In this document: piece after piece, positions 48,331 through 54,507 of the stretch
How positions within the stretch are numbered: position 1 is the first letter of the stretch
How the letters are laid out: every line of letters starts with the position of its first letter
NCBI GenBank assembly: GCA_019634415.1
Contig: JAHQVJ010000055.1
Span: forward strand, 1-54,507
Direction of reading: 5' to 3'
DNA: 54,507 nucleotides
Source of the DNA: Myxococcales bacterium
GTDB lineage: Bacteria > Myxococcota_A > UBA796 > GCA-2862545
The notes under the pieces: model-generated
Database searches by the model: none
What the model was told of the DNA's origin: nothing
What the model saw: the letters and a program-made list of their open reading frames with translations, nothing else
Translations under genes and position numbers: made by a program

Positions 48331-49917
48331 ATGCGACCTGTGATCGCCCTGATTCCACTCTTGTCCCTGGCCTGCAGCGACCCCAACCGCGAGCCCCTCA
48401 CCGAGGGGGAGCTGAGCTGGGAGCCCTGTGCGCTGCAAGTCGACGACAAGGGCCCCACCACCCAGTGCACCACCGCCCAGATGCCCCTGTGGTGGGACGA
48501 GCCCGACGCCGACCAGATCGAGCTGTTCGCACAGCGCCACCTGTCGAAGGCCGGCGACCAGGTGCTGTGGCTGCTGCCCGGCGGGCCGGGCCAGACGGGT
48601 GCGGTGCTGGAGGGCTACCTGAAGACGCTGTCCAAGGAGCTCGTCGACACCGACATCTACCTCTTCGAGCATCGAGGTGTGGGGCGCTCCACGCGCCTGT
48701 CCTGCCCCGACCAGGAGGACCCGGCCAGCGACGGCGGCATCGACGTCACCACCGAGGAGTGGCCGGACTGCCTGGCGGCTGCCGAGGCCGAGTGGGGCGA
48801 GGATCTGGCCGCCTTCTCCAGCGCCAACGCGGCCGACGATCTGGCCGAGTGGATCCGCCTCACCGCCCAGGGCCGACCCGCCTTCGTGTATGGCGGCTCC
48901 TACGGCACCACCCTGTCCCACCGCTTCCTGCAGCGGCACCCCGACCTGGTGGAGGGGGTGATCCTGGACTCTTTGGCCCTGGACGTGGACCATCGGGTCT
49001 ACGACATCGAGTTCGACGCCGTGGCCCGCGGGGTGCTGACGCTGTGCGGCGACGACGAGCGCTGTGCGGAGGCGCTGGGCGACGACCCAGAGGCCAAGGC
49101 GCTCGAGGCCATGGCCTCCGTGACCGCCGGGGAGTGCGACGCCATCGACGCCACCACCCTGCGCCGCGGCGCCGCCGCCTTCACCAACGACGCCACCCTG
49201 CGGGGCTTCGCGCCAGCCCTGTTCGCACGCGCCCTGCGCTGCACCGAAGACGACGCCATGGACATCGAGCGACTGATCGGCCTGTTCGAAGACCGCGAGC
49301 CTCACTACACCGAGACGCTCTACAGCCCGATCCTCTTCTCCAACATCGAGCTGTCGGAGCAGTGGCCGGAGCCCTGGCCCACCCTCGAGGAGCTGCAGGC
49401 CATCGAGGCCACCACGCTGTTCAGCTTCGGCCTGGGCCCCATGCAGCGCCCCTTGCTCGACATCTGGCCGCGCTACCCCTTCGACCACGACACCGACAAC
49501 GCGCTCGCCCAGACCGACACGCCGATCCTGATGATGCACGGCGACCTGGATCCGCTGACCCCCACGTCCCGCACCGAGGACGCGCGAGCACACTTCGACG
49601 GCCCGGGCCAGCACTTCGTCTCGTTCCCACAGGGCACGCACATCCTGCTCGGCTCCACGCCCTCGCGCCGCGGGGACTGTGCCACACAGCTGCTGATGGA
49701 CTTCCTGGCCGACCCGCTCGCCGAGCCCGACGCCTCCTGCGTGGAGGACGTGGATCCGGTGGACTTCGACGGCCAGCCCGTGACCAGCTGGCTGCTCCTG
49801 AGCGACTGCAGCCGCTACGGAAACGGCTGCGGTGGCCGCCGCTCGACCCTGCTGCTGCTGCCATTGCTGGGCTGGATGCTGCGCAGACGACACACGTCCC
49901 CAACGAGGGACGTATGA
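48331..49917 (+). CDS. Exported S33/tripeptidyl-aminopeptidase-like hydrolase with MYXO-CTERM-like tail
   Basis: 528 residues. MRPVIALIPLLSLAC is a lipoprotein signal with Cys15. The alpha/beta-hydrolase triad is Ser190 in GGSYGTT, Asp407 in GDLDP and His437 in GTHILL; LLPGGPGQTG is the HGGPG-type oxyanion loop of the S33 proline-iminopeptidase/TAP group. It should remove N-terminal residues or small peptides outside the cytoplasm. The C-terminus (NGCGGRRS, LLLLPLLGWML, RRR) has the Cys, helix and Arg cluster of MYXO-CTERM sorting tails; together with the lipobox this gives two anchors. The gene lies behind a sigma-54 promoter with palindromic upstream sites. AGGAGGA precedes the ATG. Confidence 0.87.
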   Translation: MRPVIALIPLLSLACSDPNREPLTEGELSWEPCALQVDDKGPTTQCTTAQMPLWWDEPDADQIELFAQRHLSKAGDQVLWLLPGGPGQTGAVLEGYLKTLSKELVDTDIYLFEHRGVGRSTRLSCPDQEDPASDGGIDVTTEEWPDCLAAAEAEWGEDLAAFSSANAADDLAEWIRLTAQGRPAFVYGGSYGTTLSHRFLQRHPDLVEGVILDSLALDVDHRVYDIEFDAVARGVLTLCGDDERCAEALGDDPEAKALEAMASVTAGECDAIDATTLRRGAAAFTNDATLRGFAPALFARALRCTEDDAMDIERLIGLFEDREPHYTETLYSPILFSNIELSEQWPEPWPTLEELQAIEATTLFSFGLGPMQRPLLDIWPRYPFDHDTDNALAQTDTPILMMHGDLDPLTPTSRTEDARAHFDGPGQHFVSFPQGTHILLGSTPSRRGDCATQLLMDFLADPLAEPDASCVEDVDPVDFDGQPVTSWLLLSDCSRYGNGCGGRRSTLLLLPLLGWMLRRRHTSPTRDV

Positions 49918-49947
49918 TGACCATCCCGGTGAACCCCCCACATCGAG

Positions 49948-52191
49948 GTGGTCCTGCAACGACCCACGACCCAGCAGGTGGACGACACGAACTGTGCGCG
50001 AGAGCCAATCCATCTCGCACAGGCCATCCAGCCCCACGGTCACCTGCTCGTCGTCCGCCCGAGCGACCAGGTGGTGCTGAGATGTGACGTCGCGGCTCGG
50101 GAGCTGTTCGGAGCGGATCCGATCGGCACTCGGCTCGACGACCTCTTCGACACCCCCGTCGGGCCGCTGCTGGCGCGGCGCCAGCCGAGGGCCCACGGCC
50201 CGCCCGTGTCGTCGGGCATCGTGGAGGCGGCGGGCACCCGGTGCACCCTCATCGCCCACGAGCTCGACGATCAGCTCATCGTGGAGCTGGAGCGCGGCAC
50301 CGCCGAGGCGGATCCCGGGTGGTGGGCGCTGGTGGACCACGCGGTTGCCAGCCTCACCGCCTGCACCGACGAGCCCACGCTCTACCGGACCGCCGTGCGC
50401 GAGCTCCAGCGCATGACCGGGCACCACCGCGTGATGTTCTACGTCTTCGACCCCGATCAGCACGGCCACGTGGTCGCCGAGGAGAGCGCCGACGGCGAGC
50501 CTCGCTTCCTGGGGCTGCACTTCCCGGAGTCCGACATCCCGCGCCAGGCGCGCAGGCTGTACACGCTCACGCCCAGCCGGGGGATCGCCGATGCCTCGGC
50601 CGATGGCGTGCCCCTCTCGCCCCGGGCGGAGCGCCCGCTGGACATGACCTGGTGCCAGACCCGCGCCGTCTCCCCCATCCACCTGGAGTACCTCCGCAAC
50701 ATGGAGGTCGCTGCCTCCTTCTCGGCCTCGGTGGTGGTGGCGGGCGAGCTGCGCGGTCTGGTGGCCTGCCACCACGATCAGGTGCTGCACCTGCCCTACG
50801 CCAAGCGGCTGGGCGTGGGGGTGGTGGCGCGGACCATCGCGCAGCAGCTGGCCTCGCTGTCGGCGCGTCGAGCCCACGCAGAGCAAGGAGTCCGCGAGGG
50901 CGTGGAGCTGCTGTTCCTGCGGCACTTCGTGACGGCCGACACGCCGCTGGCCGCCATGCGCCAGGCCTTACCCGACGCCGTGCGCCTGGTGAACAGCGAC
51001 GGCTTCGTGGTGAAGACCTCCGCAGGCCTGCTGCGCCACGGACCGCTCCAGCCGCCCGAGGCCTTCGTCGACGCGCTGGCCGCCGTGGCCGAGCCAGGCA
51101 CGGTCTGGGCATCGGAGCACCTCGCCCACGACGCGCCCGAGGCCCACGCGGCCGCCGAGGGAGGCGTGGCCGGTGCGCTGGTGGTGCCCCTGCAGCGCGG
51201 GGGCTGCATCGCCTGGCTGCGTCTCGAGGAGCTGCAGCACGTGCAGTGGGCCGGCGAGCCCGACAAGCGGATCGACGCCACCACCGGCACCCTGCGGCCC
51301 CGGGCCTCCTTCGCCAAGTGGGAGCAGCTCGTGCGCGACCGCTGCGTGGCGTGGTCTCGCACCGATCGAGACGTGGCCACCGTGCTGCAGCGCGCGATGG
51401 GACACCGCCTCGGGCATCCCGACCACAGCTTCGAGACCATCCTCGATCGCATGCAGCGGTACGTGCAGCAACTCAAGGTCACCAACGTGCAGCTGCGGCG
51501 CTCCAACGCCGATCTCGAGCAGTTCGCCTACGCAGCTGCCCACGACCTGCAGTCCCCGCTGCGCACCATCAAGGGCTTCGTGGACATGATCGACCACGAG
51601 CGCCGCACCGGCACCGCCACCCTGCCTCCGGAGCTGGAGCAGTACTGGGCGCCCATCGGTCGAGGGCTGCACACCATGCGCGAGCTGCTCACGGGCCTGC
51701 TCGACTACAGCCGGCTCGGCAGCGCGCAGCTCGACGACACCCCCGTTCCCCTCGGGGACGTCCTACACAACGTGCGCCGCTCGCTGTCGGCCGATCTGTC
51801 CGACGACGACGCGACGGTGGTGGTGGAGGAGCTCCCCTCCGTGGAGGGGTCGCGCGTGCAGCTACAGCGACTGTTCCAGAACCTGCTCGACAACGCGTTG
51901 AAGTACCACCGTCCCGACGTTCCTCCACAGGTGCACGTCACAGCCGAGCGCCACGGCGATCGCTTTGCGATCGACGTGCGAGACAACGGCCAGGGGATCC
52001 CACAGGACCTTCAAGCCAAGGCCTTCGAGCTGTTTCGGCGCCTCCACCGCGACGATGCACGGGGCAGCGGGCTAGGACTGGCCATGGCCAAGCGGATCGC
52101 CGAGCGTCATGGGGGATCCATCGAGGTGGAGTCCGAGGTAGGCGTGGGCTCGTGCTTTCGGGTGTGGCTACCCGCCCTGGAGGAGGAGTGA
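49948..52191 (+). CDS. bphP: Bacteriophytochrome histidine kinase
   Basis: 747 residues. The bilin-attaching Cys16 lies just before REPIHLAQAIQPHG, as in biliverdin-binding BphPs. PAS about 16-125; GAF about 140-310 with Tyr165, PESDIPRQAR (Asp196), His245 and CHH (275-276); PHY about 320-500; HisKA with His532 in AAAHDLQSPLR; HATPase with NLLDNALKYH, DNGQGIP and GSGLGLA. It should sense red/far-red light and phosphorylate the response regulator encoded next. GTG 49948 is chosen (weak CGAG upstream); GTG 49978 is an alternative. It lies 30 bases after the peptidase gene and is probably in its sigma-54 transcript. Confidence 0.92.
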   Translation: MVLQRPTTQQVDDTNCAREPIHLAQAIQPHGHLLVVRPSDQVVLRCDVAARELFGADPIGTRLDDLFDTPVGPLLARRQPRAHGPPVSSGIVEAAGTRCTLIAHELDDQLIVELERGTAEADPGWWALVDHAVASLTACTDEPTLYRTAVRELQRMTGHHRVMFYVFDPDQHGHVVAEESADGEPRFLGLHFPESDIPRQARRLYTLTPSRGIADASADGVPLSPRAERPLDMTWCQTRAVSPIHLEYLRNMEVAASFSASVVVAGELRGLVACHHDQVLHLPYAKRLGVGVVARTIAQQLASLSARRAHAEQGVREGVELLFLRHFVTADTPLAAMRQALPDAVRLVNSDGFVVKTSAGLLRHGPLQPPEAFVDALAAVAEPGTVWASEHLAHDAPEAHAAAEGGVAGALVVPLQRGGCIAWLRLEELQHVQWAGEPDKRIDATTGTLRPRASFAKWEQLVRDRCVAWSRTDRDVATVLQRAMGHRLGHPDHSFETILDRMQRYVQQLKVTNVQLRRSNADLEQFAYAAAHDLQSPLRTIKGFVDMIDHERRTGTATLPPELEQYWAPIGRGLHTMRELLTGLLDYSRLGSAQLDDTPVPLGDVLHNVRRSLSADLSDDDATVVVEELPSVEGSRVQLQRLFQNLLDNALKYHRPDVPPQVHVTAERHGDRFAIDVRDNGQGIPQDLQAKAFELFRRLHRDDARGSGLGLAMAKRIAERHGGSIEVESEVGVGSCFRVWLPALEEE

Positions 52192-52604
52192 TGCCCGACG
52201 TGCGCGTGCTGCTGGTGGAGGACTCCGAGGTGGAGGTGGCGCTGCTGCAGCGCGCCGCCCAGATCGCCGGAGTGACGCTGAACATGCACGTGGTGACCAC
52301 CGGGGAGGAGGCCCTCGAGCAGCTGCAGGCCTGGTCCAAGGCAGCCACCCCCACCCTCGTGCTGCTCGACCTCAACCTCCCCGGCATGGACGGCCAGGCG
52401 GTGCTCGAGCGGATCCGGCGAGACACCTCCACGGCCCACCTGCCGGTGATCGTGCTCACCAGCTCCACCTTCGATGGCGACGTGCGCCGCTCCTACGAGC
52501 TCGGCGCCAACGCGTTCATCAGCAAGCCCTTCGGGCTGGACGAGACGGTGGCGATGGTCCAGAGCCTACACGACTTCTGGCTGAGCCAGGCCGCTCTGCC
52601 CTGA
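52191..52604 (+). CDS. Single-domain response regulator (Rcp1-like) partner of the phytochrome
   Basis: 137 residues, a receiver domain only. Acidic pocket Glu10-Asp11, phospho-acceptor Asp60 in LVLLDLNLPGMDG, Thr90 in VIVLTSS and Lys112 in ISKPF. The insertion SKAATPT before the strand and the overall length match Rcp1-type partners of phytochromes. The ATG overlaps the phytochrome stop (TGATG), so the two are translationally coupled. With no output domain, it must pass on the signal by protein contact. The 3' end overlaps the convergent YeeE/YedE gene by 39 bases. Confidence 0.92.
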   Translation: MPDVRVLLVEDSEVEVALLQRAAQIAGVTLNMHVVTTGEEALEQLQAWSKAATPTLVLLDLNLPGMDGQAVLERIRRDTSTAHLPVIVLTSSTFDGDVRRSYELGANAFISKPFGLDETVAMVQSLHDFWLSQAALP

Positions 52605-53042
52605 CGGTCGTGCGCGCGTCGAGACGCGTTGCAGACCGTGAAACACCGCCATGCCGAGCACCATCGAGGCCACGAAGACCAGCGGGGCCGCGGAGGCCGA
52701 GACAGCGGACACCAGCCCGGGTCCCGGGCAGTAACCCCCGAGCCCCCATCCCACGCCGAACAGCGCCGCTCCCACGAGCAGTGGCCGATCCACGTCGGTG
52801 CGGTCGGGGATGCGGAAGACGTCGGCGAACACGGGCTTCGCTCGACCCGTCACCAGACGCCAGGTGGCGAGGTGGGCGGCAATGGCACCCGCCATCACCA
52901 ACCCGAGACTCGGGTCCCAGGGACCCAGGAAGGTGAGGAAGCCGATCACCTTGTCGGCGTTGGTCATGCCGGCCAGCCCCAGACCCAGCGCAAAGACGAG
53001 GCCGGTGGCGAACACACCCAGCAGGGAGACGAGCTCGCGCAT
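52566..53042 (-). CDS. YeeE/YedE family membrane protein, PmpB-like half
   Basis: 158 residues, four or five membrane helices. LLGVFATGLVFALGLGLAGM at the N-terminus and GWGLGGYCPGPGLVSAVSA near residue 120 are typical of the second half of the YeeE/YedE sulfur-transport fold (Cys in GGYCPGP). Such pairs move sulfur species such as thiosulfate or sulfide. GGGAGG precedes ATG 53042. It lies one base after the stop of the upstream partner gene. Confidence 0.85.
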   Translation of the reverse strand: MRELVSLLGVFATGLVFALGLGLAGMTNADKVIGFLTFLGPWDPSLGLVMAGAIAAHLATWRLVTGRAKPVFADVFRIPDRTDVDRPLLVGAALFGVGWGLGGYCPGPGLVSAVSASAAPLVFVASMVLGMAVFHGLQRVSTRARPSGQSGLAQPEVV

Positions 53043-53043
53043 G

Positions 53044-53484
53044 TCAGCCTCCCACCAGGGCGGAGAACGAGGGGGCCAGCGTCGCGGCGATTCCCCCGGT
53101 GAGCATGAACGTGAGCACCGCGGCCAGCGACCGGGTGGAGAAGCGGGTGAGCCCGCACACGCCGTGGCCCGACGTGCAGCCATTGCCCAGCCGCGTCCCC
53201 ACACCCACCAGCACGCCAGCCACGGCCACGGCCAGCAGCGTGCGATCGGAGGGGGAGACCACGACCTGCGGCTGCACGGTGAGCAGGATCCCTCCACCGC
53301 AGCCCATGCCCAACAGGAAGGCCGCCCGCCAGCCCCAGTCCGACGCCACCGGCGGCAGCACGCCGCCGAGGATGCCGCTCACGCCCATCACACGCCCGCG
53401 CAGCAGCAGGAGTGCGGAGGCGGACAGTCCGATGAGGAGCCCTCCCGCCAAGGCGGACAGCGGGGTGAAGTTCACGATGGTCAT
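53044..53484 (-). CDS. YeeE/YedE family membrane protein, PmpA-like half
   Basis: 146 residues. GLLIGLSASALLLLRGRVMG and GTRLGNGCTSGHGVCGLTRF are the hallmark segments of the first half of the family, with the two functional cysteines in GCTSGHGVCG. It is probably a complex with the next protein for sulfur uptake. GGAGG lies upstream of ATG 53484 (CGGAGGCCGA ATG). No ArsR/BigR-type regulator or rhodanese gene, often beside such pairs, is seen here. Confidence 0.87.
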   Translation of the reverse strand: MTIVNFTPLSALAGGLLIGLSASALLLLRGRVMGVSGILGGVLPPVASDWGWRAAFLLGMGCGGGILLTVQPQVVVSPSDRTLLAVAVAGVLVGVGTRLGNGCTSGHGVCGLTRFSTRSLAAVLTFMLTGGIAATLAPSFSALVGG

Positions 53485-53669
53485 TCGGCCTCCGGCGTCG
53501 CAACACGTTGCACCACCCTGCGACGAAACAGGTCCGTACGGACCTGAGCCGCGGTGGACAACCAGCATGAGCAAGTTCCGGGCCAAGCGGTGGCCGTTAC
53601 AACCTGACACCAGCTGTCGACTGGAAGTGGCGACGAGCCGCGTAATCCCTCTGTCAGCACGGAGGCGTG

Positions 53670-54197
53670 ATGGCGTCGGCATCGCTGGACATCGATCTGT
53701 TCTTGGTGGACGCTCGGTCGTCCCCAACTCCCCGCAGGCTCGGCGCGGCCCAGGTCGCTGCGGTGGTGTCGGGTGTGGTGCTGGCCACGGGCGTAGCGGT
53801 CTTCGGAGCGCTCCCCACCACCAGCGCCCGCATCGGTGCCTACCTCGTGGTGCTCGGGTTGGTGCTGCTGCTGGAGGCCAGCAGACGGCGCGCGCGACAC
53901 CGAGAGTGGCAGCGCTTCAGCGACAGCTTCCTACGGCGCAAGGAGGCGGTGGTGCAGTCGCTGCGGCGCGTGCGGGACGGGCGCATGGCCTACGCCTGGG
54001 GGCGCGCCGTGGGCCGCGCGCTGGTGCGCCATCGGCACCTGCCCGACGTGCCCGCCCCCTGGAGGCGCCGCACGCGGGCGGAGGGGGTGGTGGTGTGGCT
54101 GTCGATCCAGCTGCCCCACGTGCCGCGAGAGTTCCTCCAGGGGCTGGAGGGAACGGTGCGCCGCCATGCCGACCAGGTGTGCGACGACGACGGCTAG
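53670..54197 (+). CDS. Two-helix membrane protein of unknown function
   Basis: 175 residues. Two helices at about residues 27-48 and 54-70 (AAVVSGVVLATGVAVFGAL, then GAYLVVLGLVLLLEA), then an Arg-rich soluble domain (EWQRFSDSFLRRKEAVVQSL) without known motifs. ATG 53670 has GGAGG four bases upstream; a GTG three bases earlier is too close to it. No family recognised. Confidence 0.62.
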   Translation: MASASLDIDLFLVDARSSPTPRRLGAAQVAAVVSGVVLATGVAVFGALPTTSARIGAYLVVLGLVLLLEASRRRARHREWQRFSDSFLRRKEAVVQSLRRVRDGRMAYAWGRAVGRALVRHRHLPDVPAPWRRRTRAEGVVVWLSIQLPHVPREFLQGLEGTVRRHADQVCDDDG

Positions 54198-54247
54198 CTC
54201 GGGGCGGACGTGCGCGACAATGAGCGACCTTCGGCCAGGGAGTCCCC

Positions 54248-54507
54248 ATGGGCGTCGTCAGCTTCCTCGTGTACGTCGTGCTGCAGCTCGCCTTCGTCCC
54301 GTTGTCCATCTTGGGCGGAGTGCTCGTGGCCTACAAGCAGATGGTCGTCAGCAGACGGCTGGGGGTCTCATCTTCTTCGAGGTCGACCAGCAGACCGTGC
54401 AGGACCACAAGCGCAGCGCCCTGGCCCAGGCAGGCATCGACACGACAGACACGCGCTTCGTGGTGGTGGACTTCTCCGAAGACGACCTCTTCGAGAAGCT
54501 CGTGAGC
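54248..54507 (+). pseudogene. PPM/LCM-type methyltransferase, internal deletion and frameshift, cut by window end
   Basis: ATG 54248 begins MGVVSFLVYVVLQLAFVPLS, an N-terminal membrane helix, then VAYKQMVVSRRLGVS as in membrane-anchored members of the leucine carboxyl methyltransferase-like (PF04072) group. At 54361-54366 (GGGGGT) this frame loses sense; another frame takes over with GLIFFEVDQQTVQDHKRSAL and FVVVDFSEDDLFEKL, which belong to the SAM-binding part of the same family. The segment expected between, more than 100 residues including the GxGxDTR motif, is missing. It is therefore a deletion remnant, or an assembly error near the contig end. Confidence 0.6.

Noticed and set aside
1..54507. 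Insertion sequences, integrases, tRNA genes or phage genes
   Set aside because: I looked for transposase and integrase motifs, structural phage genes and tRNA folds and saw none that I could support.

Overview
The window reads as a piece of chromosome from a very GC-rich, Gram-negative predator-type bacterium, most likely an uncultured member of the Myxococcota (old 'Deltaproteobacteria'). The reasons are the many lipoproteins with short lipobox signals, MopE-type DCDD metal-binding motifs, a MYXO-CTERM-like tail, Ser/Thr kinase and cyclase-like domains fused to STAND ATPase and TPR arrays, sigma-54 promoters and a TIGR02147 regulator. There is no rRNA, tRNA, insertion sequence, integrase or CRISPR array that I can see. 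Genes are packed on both strands, often overlapping or separated by a few bases, so this is ordinary chromosome with accessory character rather than a plasmid or prophage.

Layout. 0-1.4 kb: a 140-bp tandem repeat built on a hairpin, then two small membrane proteins (DUF1304, DUF420). 1.4-6.1 kb: a MopE-motif/L-domain lipoprotein, a lipase-like hydrolase, a methyltransferase, and a V8-like serine protease lipoprotein behind a near-perfect sigma-54 promoter. 6.2-19.1 kb: a signalling block with two tandem, overlapping cyclase-like/STAND/TPR genes and a Ser/Thr kinase/STAND/TPR gene divergent from an FHA/winged-helix gene; between them lie a secreted matrixin-like protease and a beta-helix surface protein. 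19.1-25.3 kb: a gene broken by one stop codon, a zinc-protease-like lipoprotein, a PEP-mutase/isocitrate-lyase family enzyme, a GNAT acetyltransferase, an LRR protein and a helical-repeat protein. 25.4-34.7 kb: a lipoprotein, a histidine kinase, secreted proteins, an SGNH hydrolase, a serpin, a TIGR02147 regulator and a frameshifted ricin-B lectin. 34.7-40.1 kb: DUF4438, a cytochrome-like lipoprotein, a three-gene unit with a membrane protein carrying an effector-associated-type domain, a collagen-like lipoprotein and DUF4328. 40.1-46.6 kb: an S9 prolyl-oligopeptidase homologue lacking its serine, a DUF418 membrane protein, a second RHS-like lipoprotein and a second beta-helix protein. 46.9-54.5 kb: an NtrC-type response regulator, a sigma-54-driven peptidase, a bacteriophytochrome with its Rcp-like partner, a YeeE/YedE (PmpAB-type) pair, and a methyltransferase gene with an internal deletion at the right edge.

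How the parts may work together. The strongest regulatory signal is a pair of palindromes (GGACAGCTGTCC, and GGAC-N4-GTCC 23-24 bp away) placed at the same distance from a shared -10-like element and start codon in front of both the histidine kinase (27.95 kb) and the NtrC-type regulator (48.19 kb), although these genes are 20 kb apart. On the other side of the regulator copy lies a sigma-54 promoter for a secreted peptidase and, 30 bases further on, a bacteriophytochrome. I read this as a split, self-regulated two-component system with at least one sigma-54 target. A second theme is extracellular proteolysis (V8-like, matrixin-like, S33-like, HExxH, S9-like) together with a serpin that could protect the producer. 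A third is a family of hairpins with a conserved CTCCG or CGGG loop at gene ends.
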